A stretch of 64,000 nt of DNA, from positions 186,001 to 250,000 of the forward strand of contig OY751489.1 in NCBI GenBank assembly GCA_963565915.1. Direction: 5' to 3'. The position numbers and the translations under genes were made by a program. Below are positions 39,619-50,200 of this stretch, one piece after another (the first letter of the stretch is position 1; every line of letters starts with the position of its first letter). This stretch comes from Entoloma clypeatum (lineage: Eukaryota > Basidiomycota > Agaricomycetes > Agaricales > Entolomataceae). The notes beneath the pieces were generated by a model. The model saw nothing but the letters and a program-made list of their open reading frames with translations. It was not told the DNA's origin and did not search any database.

Positions 39619-40530
39619 ATGTCCAATCTCTGTATCGCCTCCCCTGAAGAAGTGCGCTTCAACACCGACAGACACACCAGAGGATCCCGACTCTTAAACC
39701 TATTGACCAAACCCGAAGACGAAAACAATGTCCTCGGACGACTTGAAGACAAGACAGACCAGTTCCTGGTCAACGTGTTGTATGGACTCATCTCTATCCG
39801 GGAGTACCATTACAACACTTCCGCCTCTATTGCCCACCTCATTGACAATCACACCGACCTCCTTGTAGATAGAGGAGTCTACCGACGTTTTGAAAGACTG
39901 TTCCCCACATGCTCCAACTACCCCGACCTTGCGCTCATAAATCCCACCCTGAGATCTCCCACCCCAGTGGTCCCCATCCCCAAACCCACCCATGAACCAA
40001 CCCCTGTCCCTGATCCAACTCCCCTCATCATCAGAAATCCCGACCCCCTGAGTACCCCCTCTCCCGAATCCGCGTCGCCCTTAACCAGCGACCAAAGCCT
40101 TTCCAGCGTCAAGACTGACATAAAAGGAAAGAAACCATCTTATGGAGTTGCTAAACGCTCCAAAAGAAAAACTGTACGCACAATCATGTCTGTCCCACTC
40201 AGGCATGGTTCTTCATATCAAATCCCCATCAACCTCACCAACAAACCTGACTGTGTTGGTTACAAAATTGACATGCATGGGCGTGCTCACTCTCTGAGCA
40301 GACCTTGGCGCCATCCTGCAGGATGGCCACACATTGACAAAGGGCGCCAATGTGGCCTGTGCAGAGCTAAGGGACACATCAAGTGTCAGTGCGCAATCTA
40401 TTTGTGCAAAAAGTGTGAGAAGAAGGCGCCTGGACATTATACCTATGAGTGTCTTGGCTCTGGCTATGCAGACCTCGAGGGCGAGCCATACGAATTTGAC
40501 GACGATGCCGTGCACAACATGGCAACCTGA
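39619..40530 (+). CDS. Element X third ORF: zinc-knuckle protein downstream of pol
   Basis: 303 residues, intact, from MSNLCIASPEEV. The N-terminal 120 residues look globular and helical (RLLNLLTKPEDENNVLGRL; YGLISIREYHYNTSASIAHL). A Pro/Ser/Thr-rich linker follows (about 120-165), then a basic stretch. Near the C-terminus are one canonical knuckle CX2CX4HX4C (CGLCRAKGHIKCQC) and one longer variant CX2CX6HX4C (CKKCEKKAPGHYTYEC), then an acidic tail. It lies between the chromodomain and the 3' LTR in sense orientation. Knuckles are typical of Gag nucleocapsid, but this protein is in addition to the gag at 19367. RNA binding is plausible; the role is unknown. Confidence 0.8.
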   Translation: MSNLCIASPEEVRFNTDRHTRGSRLLNLLTKPEDENNVLGRLEDKTDQFLVNVLYGLISIREYHYNTSASIAHLIDNHTDLLVDRGVYRRFERLFPTCSNYPDLALINPTLRSPTPVVPIPKPTHEPTPVPDPTPLIIRNPDPLSTPSPESASPLTSDQSLSSVKTDIKGKKPSYGVAKRSKRKTVRTIMSVPLRHGSSYQIPINLTNKPDCVGYKIDMHGRAHSLSRPWRHPAGWPHIDKGRQCGLCRAKGHIKCQCAIYLCKKCEKKAPGHYTYECLGSGYADLEGEPYEFDDDAVHNMAT

Positions 40531-40570
40531 AAACATTGAAGCCGGTGACTTCAAGCATAGATGGGGGTAA

Positions 40571-40609
40571 TGTTACACTTTTTCACCCTCTTCCTATGCA
40601 CCTTCACAT
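40571..40609 (+). repeat. 3' LTR of element X, piece 1
   Basis: TGTTACACTTTTTCACCCTC up to CACAT, where gypsy B begins. A GATGGGGGTAA polypurine tract precedes it. Confidence 0.9.
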
Positions 40610-40890
40610 TGTTGAGGCGACGCTAAGTCAAACGACGTCGCGAGCCCAAACTTAAGAACGAAGTGGAAAGATGATAAGAGAACTGTATTGCCAAGAGACC
40701 CAGCGGGAATCTCAAGCTATCGAATACAAGTGAAAGTACTCTACTTATATATGTAAATTCCATGAGGCTGCATTGTGGCAGCGTCATGCTGCGCGATAAT
40801 GATAAGATGTCCTCATGTACGATATGATGTAGATAAGATAAGATCGAGATAAGATAAGATAAAGTGAAAAGTGAAAATACGATCATAACA
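40610..40890 (-). repeat. 3' LTR of element B
   Basis: TGTTGAGGCGACG to GATCATAACA. In element direction it has an ACATATATAAG promoter box and a GATAAGAT-rich run. Confidence 0.93.
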
Positions 40891-40901
40891 TTACCCCCTT
40901 T

Positions 40902-43900
40902 CTAGATCTCGACTTCCAGGCGAGATATGATGTCGTCCGGGGTGTCCGTGAAATTCTCATATGGTTTAAATTCCAATCCTTCAAAGATGTTTGCGCGTAA
41001 GCGCCGGGGTGCATTCGGGTTTAATTTAAAGAAGTCCTCCACCACTTCCTTGGCATGTTCTAGGTGATCTTTGGGTTCCCATGTGTTGTGGTCCTGAGTC
41101 AGACCTTCCCATTGCACTAAATATTCCAGCTTTCCTCTCTTCAACCTTGAGTCAATAACTTTAGCAACATCGTACTCCTCTTTGCCATTGATAACTGTCG
41201 GGTTTGGTACCTGCACCCTTTGTGATATAAATAGTGGTTTCTTAAATAATCGGACCCGTGATACATTGATGACTGGGTGGATTTTCCAAGTTTTTGGTAA
41301 TTTAAGTTCTACAGTGTGTGACGAAATGATTTGGGTTATGGTATAGGGTCCAATCCATCGTTTGGCAAGTTTCTTTAAGGGTCGGTTCAACTTTAGGTCT
41401 TTAGTCAATAACCAAACTTTGTCGCCAACTTTGTAAACTGGTGCATCACCCCATTTCAGGTTCACATACCATTCCATCTCTTCTCATGCTTTTACTAGCG
41501 CTGCTTCTGCCTCCTCATGAATATTCTTCATTCGTTCCGTGAATTCTTTTGCCGGTTCTGACTTTTCTGCCCTCCGAGGTTCTACGCCCATCCTAGGGTT
41601 AAACCCATAATTTACATAGAACGGTGAAAACTGAGCTGCCGTGTGAATTTTATTATTATAGGCGAACTCCGCGGTTGCCATCCATTCGGGCCAATCTGTT
41701 TGCCGATGGGAAATAAATGATCTTAGATATTGCTCCAACTCCTGGTTGATGTGTTCCGTCTGTCCGTCTGTTTGCGGATGGTACGCCATTGATAATTTAG
41801 TTGTGATCCCCAATATTTTATTTAGTTCCTTCATAAATATTGCCGCAAATTGTGGTCCTCGGTCTGACGTTAACGATTCCGGCAGTCCATGAAGTTTCCA
41901 GACTTCGTCCCAATATAGTTTAGCTAATCCTTCTGCTGAGACTTCATCACGTGTTTTGATAAAGTGTGATTGCTTTGTCGATCTGCAAGCCACGACTAAT
42001 ACTGTGTTGTACCCCTGAGCTTCTGGGAGTCCTACGATAAAATCTGCTGTAACATGTTTCCATGGTCCTGCATGTTCTGTGTTTGCTTTTAATTTACCGG
42101 CTAGCGGTTGAGGCACGTTTTTTGATCGTTGACATCTGTCGCAGCCCTCGACGTATGCTTTGACCATGTTTGTAATACTAGGCCACCAATAATTATGTGT
42201 AACCAATTCCAGGGTCTTCCACTGCCCTGGGTGTCCTGCAACTGGGTTGTCGTGGTGTAATTTAATTATTTCCTCCCTGAGTTCCTGACTTTTCGGAACA
42301 TAAACCTTTCCTCTATGTAACCAGAGTCCCTGCTCTTCGTGCCATTCATCTGCGCGCAATGTTTTGGTATTTGTTTTTTTTAACTCTTCCACTGCTTTCA
42401 ACACTTCTTCATCAAACTCCTTGGCATCCCTGATGTGTTTTAATAGTTTACTTTCTTGTCCATCAATAAGTATGTGACCTCGATCCATTGCTCGCATGTG
42501 GAAGTATTCGGGTTTTAATAATGTTACGTCTTCGTTGTCATTTTCCACCCCCTTTCTATGATCGACCCTTCTCGAAAGAGCATCCGCCTTTCCCATTGAG
42601 GTGCCAGCCTTGTGTATTAATTTGAAATTGAAACATGTTAGATACAACACCCAGCATGCTTGTCTGCGATTAAGCTTTCGTCCCTGCATGAAGTACTCGA
42701 GGTTTTTATGATCAGTCCAGATCTCGACCTCGTGTTTGGCTCCTTCAAGGTGGTGTCTCCATGCTTCCAGCGCTCGAATTATGCCCAGCATTTCTTTATC
42801 GTGTACGTCGTAATTTCATTCCACATCATTCAATCCTTTAGATAGAAAGGCACATGGCCTCCATTTCTCATCCTCACATTCCATAGATAGAATTGCTCCT
42901 GTAGCAAAGTCCGATGCATCTGATTCTACTCTCAACTTCCGATCCGGATCGCGAGATACTAATATAGGTGCTTCCATAAATAATTTCTTTAGCATATCAA
43001 ACGCTTCCTCCTGTTCCTCTTTCCAATTCCAGATTGTTTCTTTCCTTGTTGATTTATGTAATGGCCCTGCCACTTTAGAGAAGTCTTTGACAAATCTTCA
43101 ATAGAAATTGGCCAATCCTAGAAACGACTGGACTTCTTTGACTTTCGTTGGTCTCGGCCATTGTTTGATGGCGTCTACTTTTGAAGGATCCATTCGAATT
43201 CTGTCTTTCCCAATAATTAACCCTAAGAACTCTATTTCGTCTCTGTCAAAGAAACATTTTCCCGGTTTTAAGAATAAGTCGTTTTCCTGTAATCTTTTTA
43301 GAATTTCCTCCACAATTTCACTGTGTCCTTTTTCTCCTTCAGTTGCTACCAATATATCATCAATATAGATAACTACGTCTCCTTGATCAATCAAGTCTCT
43401 AAATATGTCGTTCATCATGGTTTGAAACGTGCTTGGGGAATTATTTAATCCAAAGAACATAACTGTTGGTTCGAAGGCTCCATCTGGGGTTGTAAATGCT
43501 GCTTTCCACTCGTCTCCTTCTTTGATGCGTACATTGTTATACCCCCATCTGAGGTCCATTTTGATAAACTTTTTCTTTCCCTTTAATTTATCAATCAATT
43601 CCAGAATCAATGGGAGTGGATAATTATTGTGAACAGTCCAGCTGTTAATATGTCGGTAATCCTGTACCATTCGTTTCTTTCCATCTTTTTTGGGTATAAA
43701 GAATACTGGCGAAGTTTGTGGTGACTTGGTAGGTCGAATATATCCTTTGCGTAATTGATCGTTTACAAATTCGGATACTTCTTTCCTTTCATCTGGTGAC
43801 AGGGGATAGACTTTGGCCTTTTTTGGTACGAAATCTGGTTTTAAGTCTATAGCGTGATCCCATGGTTTCCTGACTGGTAATCTCTCTGATGCTTTCTTTT

Positions 43901-44486
43901 CAAAGACTGATAGATATTTGTGATATTTCCAGGGGACAACCTGTTCCGCCGGTACTTCATCTGAGGGTTCTCCTTTAGCTGCCCTGAGCATGTGGATTAC
44001 TTCCTCCTTTACTTCTTCCTCATTTTTTTCTACTACTTCTTCCATTCTTCCACCCCATCTGGTCCTTGCAGTTTTATTTAAGTAACGTGTTCGACGCATG
44101 CCACATTCTTCTGGACATCTTGATAATTTAATTTCCGCTTTTTCCCAATCGATTTCTGGATTATGACGTTTCAGCCAAGTATGTCCAACAATAATTTTAG
44201 CTTTTTCTAGGTTGCATGCTTCAAACACTGCTATCTCCATGTGTCCTTTATACCACATAGCCATGACTGCTTCATGCGTGATCGAACCTCCTTGGTTAAG
44301 CGTGCCATCAACATTGTAGACCCGAATGGGGAAAGGTAGTTCCCTTAATTTAATGTTGTTCCTTTTGGCGAAGTCCAGATCTATGAACATCCCTGTCGCC
44401 CCTGAGTCTAATAATGCTTCAACATCAAATGTGCGTTTGTCCTGCAACGTTTCCAGCATGATTTTTATCATAAGCTCCTTTTTCAA
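40902..44486 (-). pseudogene. Element B pol
   Basis: The frame opens near 44486 and encodes protease (ALLDSGATGMFID), reverse transcriptase (MVQDYRHINSWTVHNNYPLPL; YIDDILVAT), RNase H (ESDASDFATGAIL; TDHKNLEYFMQ), integrase (CDRCQRSKNVP; SDRGPQFAAIFM; YHPQTDGQTEHINQ) and chromodomain (VAKVIDSRLKRGKLEYLVQW). TGA stops at about 43095 (NFY-RF), 42813 (DVE-NYDVH) and 41481 (KA-EEMEW) each stand where arginine is usual. Otherwise the sequence is well preserved, so loss of function is recent. Confidence 0.92.
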
Positions 44487-45918
44487 AGAGCGGATCGAAT
44501 AAAAGATGGTTCCCCCATAGAGTCTGTTTGCCTAGTTAAATTATCTGATTCTTCGCAACAGGGAATTAAGCATTCATCCGTAGGGGACAAACCAAGCCTT
44601 GTTGCCGAGGGCTCCCCAATGATATAGTTTACAAGCGTATCTAAGTCCGATTCATCTGTGCTATTTTTTTGGGTTTTTACCTTTTTGGGTTTGTCCAATA
44701 GTATTTTATTGTATGTAACTGCTGCGTCCGTAAGTTTTTGAAACCAAGAATTTACAGTGTCTTTATGTATGTAAGAGTCTATAGGCAATTGTTCATATCG
44801 ATTTGTCAGAGCCAGCGGGGGAATTACTGGTTGACATTTACAAAATCCTGCTGCGCTGCAGCCTGTCCGTTGTTCTGAGCTGGTTGGCCCTGCTGTCCAT
44901 TATTAGCTTGGCGCACTTGACGCCTCGCGTTGATTTGTCTCAAAAATTTCCTCCTCCTCTTGTTCATCGATCTGTTCAATCATTGCCGCTTGTACCCTGC
45001 GCTGCGGCCATCTGCAATCTCAGGCAAAATGCCCCTGTCCGCCACAGTTATAACAATTACCAGGAGCGCGTCTCTGGTTCCTATTGACGTCCATTGCATT
45101 TGGATCCCGTCGTGGTTGCTGCTGTTGTTGTTGTTGACCGTTTTGTTGTTGAGGACAGTACCCCCCATTCTGTTGTTGCCCAAAGGGCCTCTGTTGCTGC
45201 TGCTGCTGTTGTCCATATGCGGGCCGATTGCCCCATGTGTTACGTTGTTGTCCAAAGTTATTGCCAGTCCTCATGCCTGGTCTTGCTGCGAAAGTCTCTT
45301 CCGCTCTGCTGATTGCCAAAATTTCTTCACAGGTGCCCTGCACCGTGGACTTTCTCCTCCCTTGCTGGAAGAGTTGTTGCATGATAGATTCCTTGGCGTT
45401 CCTTTTCAAAAGGGTTACACCGTGCCTTTCCTCAATCTTGCCCTTGATCACCAGGGTCCCATCCAATCATCGGTCTTCATTGAACCTTGCTTAAAGCTCT
45501 CAATTTTGGATCGGGCCCATTCGATCTCAGTGGTGGGACGAAACCTCATTGTGATTTCACCGACTAGCTCTTGGTATGTTGGCCAGTCTTCTGATTCCAT
45601 ACATTGATTCAAATGGGTTTCCCCGTAAACTCCTGCTGTGGGACCGTCCAATCGCAACCACACTGCAATGCACACTTCTTCTTCCCCATTGAATAGCTCT
45701 CGGTTGACCCTGAGCCATGCAAGCATCTTAGTCCACCATACTGTGAACGTTGCTTTGGATCCATTGTATTTGCCGGGATCTGCGGCGACTTCTAATTTCC
45801 TTCCACAATTGTTGTTTTGTGGGGGGGGGTGATTGAACAGTGGTAACGGAGGTAAGGGTGATGGTGTGTGGTGTTGTTCAAATTCTTTGTCAAATTGGGC
45901 ATTGGTGCCTTCGGCCAT
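44483..45918 (-). pseudogene. Element B gag
   Basis: Starts MAEGTNAQFDKEFEQ at 45918. Capsid-like parts are KATFTVWWTKMLAWLRVN and ITMRFRPTTEIEWARSK. A one-base shift near 45455 moves the reading to IKGKIEERHGVTLLKRN. A Gln-rich tract precedes one zinc knuckle CYNCGGQGHFA-DC, whose arginine codon is TGA (about 45019). A last frame (44788-44483) ends four bases past the pol opening, so gag and pol overlap in different frames. Confidence 0.88.
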
Positions 45919-46494
45919 GATGGTGTGATGAGGGGGAGTGGTTGTTTTTTGAACAGTAGTACCTTGCGTCGGGCGCGCGACCCTGTTCTAACGCTTAGGC
46001 AAGAAAAAATATAAAAGAAAAAACCCAAAGAGCGATCTGTTTACCCAGGTAGCTGATTTACCCAAGCAAAGGAAGATCTAGGAAAAATGAAGTCCACGTG
46101 GTCAGATCCCCTACGTGCGCTGGACTGGTCGATATCCTGAAATAGGGTCGGGGGTTGGAACACCTTTTGCGATCTAGATGTGTACGGTCTGCTCTCTCCA
46201 ACCATCACACACGCCAGCAGCTTTCCCGAAGGTTAGTTGTGTCGGCTTTTGGTCACCTCGACACGGGACGGGCTCAACATTTCCCTATGTGTCTCAAACG
46301 GCAATGCTAGATATGGTGGGTGCACCAAGCGTTTCTCTTCTTATCCCTGAAGTCCGGGAGATCCCCCTTAACGCTAGGATCCACGTGAAATAACGAAGTG
46401 CGACTTTTAACGCAAAAGTGCAAAACGGCGGGAATAGTGATGATGGAGTGGGAAGTGTGTGTTTGGGCGGGCAAGTAGAAAGAGCTTGTTCTTC

Positions 46495-46775
46495 TGTTGA
46501 GGCGACGCTAAGTCAAACAATGTCGCGAGCCCAAACTTAAGAACGAAGTGGAAAGATAATAAGAGAACTGTATTGCCAAGAGACCCAGCGGGAATCTCAA
46601 GCTATCGAATACAAGTGAAAGTACTCTACTTATATATGTAAATTCCATGAGGCTGCATTGTGGCAGCGTCATGCTGCGCGATAATGATAAGATGTCCTCA
46701 TGTATGATATGATGTAGATAAGATAAGATCGAGATAAGATAAGATAAAGTGAAAAGTGAAAATACGATCATAACA
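46495..46775 (-). repeat. 5' LTR of element B
   Basis: Same 281-bp sequence as the 3' LTR with few transitions (for example CGACG to AATG near 46519). It ends at the CACAT duplication. Confidence 0.93.
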
Positions 46776-46780
46776 CACAT

Positions 46781-46821
46781 GACCCTTTGACCCTCGATTC
46801 CTATCCAACCCTGTTTCACTT
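46781..46821 (+). repeat. 3' LTR of element X, piece 2
   Basis: GACCCTTTGACCCTCGATTC to CACTT. It continues piece 1 exactly as in the 5' LTR (18561 onward) and is cut by the copia element. Confidence 0.9.
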
Positions 46822-47131
46822 TGTTGAAGTTCCACCTGGGCGCTAGCCACAGGTGTACTGAGCAACATAGCTACAGTGGAAGTACTCTACGATACCGCTA
46901 TGGTCACTTACATGGTTTGGAGGGGGTAAGGCTAGTGAGAGCGGTTGAGGCTGGTGAGAGCGATGGAGCTGGTTAAGAGTCAAGAGACAACTTGTTGGTA
47001 TTGACAGTTTCCTGGTCTTATATACTGTACTACTGTTTGTACCAACCAAACAAGTATGTAATGAAGATATGTAAAGGTCATGTGATGTAATCTAATCTAA
47101 TCTAATCTACGTGATGGGAAAAGTTTCAACA
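46822..47131 (-). repeat. 3' LTR of copia element
   Basis: TGTTGAAGTTCCACC to GTTTCAACA. Differs from the 5' LTR at one visible position (TCATGTG versus TCACGTG). Confidence 0.95.
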
Positions 47132-47209
47132 CCCCCCCATATTTAGTACATACTTCTAAATACATCTTACTTTTTCCCACATATATATATATAGGTACTT
47201 TTGTTTCGC

Positions 47210-50200
47210 CTAGTTTTTTATCAATCCGAAGTACGGGATAAACTTGGAAAAGAGGATTTTTCCCAGATTCTTAGTTAAAAGATCTGCAGGGTTGTTCACT
47301 CCTTCAATGAATTCGACCGTAATTATTCCTTCGGAGACTTTTTCTCTGACGAAGTGGAATCGCACGTCAATGTGCTTGGATTGTTTCTCGGTTACAGGGT
47401 TGGATGCGATAAAGACGGAACCATTGTTGTCTCCGTAGATCGGTACTGATCCGATCTGCATTCCAAGTTCGGCAAGCATGCTTCTCAGCCATGTTGCTGC
47501 GCGACTGCAGTCTGATAACGCCATATACTCTGCTTCTGTGGAAGAGAGGGCGATGGTCTTTTGCGCCGATGATACCCATGTTACTGCTCCAGACGCCAGT
47601 GATATGAAGAAGCCAGTGGTAGACCTCCTCGTGTTTTCATCTGACGCCCAATCGGAGTCTGTGAATGCATAGATTCCTTTCCCTGAGTCGCCATCATACA
47701 TGATTGCGTAATTTTTTGTCGCCTTTAGATACCTGCAAATATCCCTAGCCACTTCTAAATGGCGTTTGGTGGGATTTGCGGAAAACTGCGACATTTTAAT
47801 CACGGCAAAACAGATGTCTGGCCTCGTTCCAATCATCAGATATAGAAGTGATCCGATGACGGATTGGTACTTTGATCGAAGTTCTGCATTGGGTTCATCT
47901 TCGGACATCATGGGTTTGTAGCCCGTAGGAAGTGGGGTATGGGTGGCGTTAGATTCGCTCATCCCCATTCGTTCGAGTATTTTCTCAAGGTAAGGTACTT
48001 GATCAATGAAGATACGTTTCCCATGTTGCCTTATTTGGATAGAGAGAAATTCTTTCGGTTCCCCATCAGGCACAAGGTGCCCTAGGTCCCTACATTCCCA
48101 TGTTGTCATGAAGGCCTTCTTCTTTTCCAGCGTGTATTCCCGGTTTGTGCCGAGAAAAGCAGAGTCATCGACATAAATGACGGCGATCACAGTTTCCCCT
48201 TTGGTACTTGTGTGAATGAAAACTCCCGCATCGGAGTGAAGCCGGGCAAAGCCGAGCTTTTTCATGGAGGAATCGAGTTCCCTCCACCAGGCTAATGCGG
48301 CCTGCTTGAGTCCGTATAGGGCTTTGTATAGTCGGTACACGAGGTTTTCTTTCCCTTTTACTATGTAGCCCTCAGGTTGTCGCATGTAAATTACCTCACG
48401 GAGTGTTCCATAGAGGAAGGCTGCTGAGACGTCCAAGAGTGTCATGAACCACCCTTCAAGGGCTGTCAATGCCAGAATCAATCGGACTGTCTCGTATCTC
48501 ACTACTGGTGAGAAGATCTGATCGAAGTCAATCCCTTCTACCTGAGAGAAACCTTTTGCAACAAGGCGCGCTTTCAAACGCCCGTCGGATTTTTCGTTGT
48601 AAACCCATTTGTTCCTTAGAGCTTTCCTCCCTGTAGGTAGGGGTACTAACTCCGTGATCACCCCGCGGCTTTTGAGCATGTCTAGCTCTTTTCGTTCTGC
48701 CGCATACCAATCTTCTTTGTTCGGAAGAGAGTATATGTCTTTGTGTGACATTTCGATGATGCCTACTTGGATGGAGATTGCCTCCATTAGGAGATCGTTC
48801 ATCCATGCCGTTTGACCGCCCAGTCTGCGTCTTCGATCCATTTTTTCAAGATCAGAAGCAGGGGTGTCTTCCCCATAGATGCTGTCTGGCATTCTCCGAA
48901 CTCGTCGTTCCCTGATCGGTCGATCTGGTACTTGCTCGGGTTCCGGAGTGGGTACTCGTGGTTCGTCATCAGGCTCACTGGCAGGTAGTTCGTTATGCGG
49001 CAAATCATCGTCTGATTCAGGGTGATCCTGTCCAGTGGGAACAGGGTCGTGAGGTTTTTCGTAATGACTGTCATTGTCATCGTTTCCGGGGATGAGGTCC
49101 TCAAACTCATCAGCCGGTTCTGGGTTTTCCATTTCTGGATGGTTCTCTGGCAAAGGGTCGATGTGGCATCTAGGGTACTTGCTTTCATCAAAGATAGCTT
49201 TCCCACCCATGAAAATTGTATTAGTCTCAGGATCCATGAAACGGTATCCTTTGACCCCTGGCTTTGATCCGAGATAAATCATCAATCGAGATCTAGACTC
49301 CAGGGAATTTCTACGTTTTTCTTTTGGGATATACACATATGCCTGACATCCGAAGACTCTGATGCTTGACATATCGGGGATCTCATTGGTCACCCTGAAG
49401 TAAGGGGTATTCCATTCGAGACGCTGCATGGGGGTTCTGTTGTAGAGAAAAGCTGCATGTTCCAAACAGAATTCCCACCACATAGGTGGTAAGCACGCGT
49501 CGAAGCGCAAGGCCTGAGATTTCTCCCACAGGGTTCGATTTATCCGTTCTGCTCGACCGTTCTGCTGGTGCTGATACGGGAGCGTGACGTCGATCAGAAT
49601 TCCATGATCGGCAAGTACATCCTTGTATTCGTTGAATTCTCCACCTCCATCAACTCGCCATTTCTTAGGAGTGGCGGCGAATTGATTCTGGATCATCGCA
49701 AGGAATTGTCGTAGTGCCATGACAGCATCCGACTTCTTCCTAAGCAAGACGACCCAGACGTGGGATGAAAAATCGTCCAAAAACGTAAGGAAATATTTAT
49801 ATTTGTGGTATGATGCTGTGGATATTTGTTTAAGATCGGAATGGATCAGATCAAAGGTTTTTGTTGCCCTTGTTATCGAATTTGGATATGACTGATTTGG
49901 CATTTTCCCTTTGAGGCAACCTGTGCAACTTTCCTGTGATTTCTCACGTACTAGTGTTTCAGGTACCCCTTTGGTACTGGTGGGAATCTTTCGGAGTGCT
50001 TGATCATTTGGGTGACCAAGGCGCTTGTGCCATGTTTCAACAGTGATTTCGCTCGAGATCGCATGGATCTGGTCATAGCGTATTTCAGTGTCTAACCAGT
50101 AAATGGTTTGACCAAGGATGTGGGGCGAAAACTGGATTTTGCTCAGCCCTTTGGAGATGTTAATTTCTCCACAAGTCCCGTCTACTTTGTAACCATGGTT

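Larger units (their letters stand above)
40610..46775 (-). mobile_element. Ty3/gypsy element B (defective)
   Basis: LTRs 40610-40890 and 46495-46775 (281 bp each, about four differences). Target duplication CACAT (40605-40609, 46776-46780) lies within the 3' LTR of X. gag, pol and chromodomain are on the minus strand with several TGA stops. A polypurine tract, GAAAGGGGGTAA on the minus strand, borders the 3' LTR. No extra gene is present. Confidence 0.95.
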
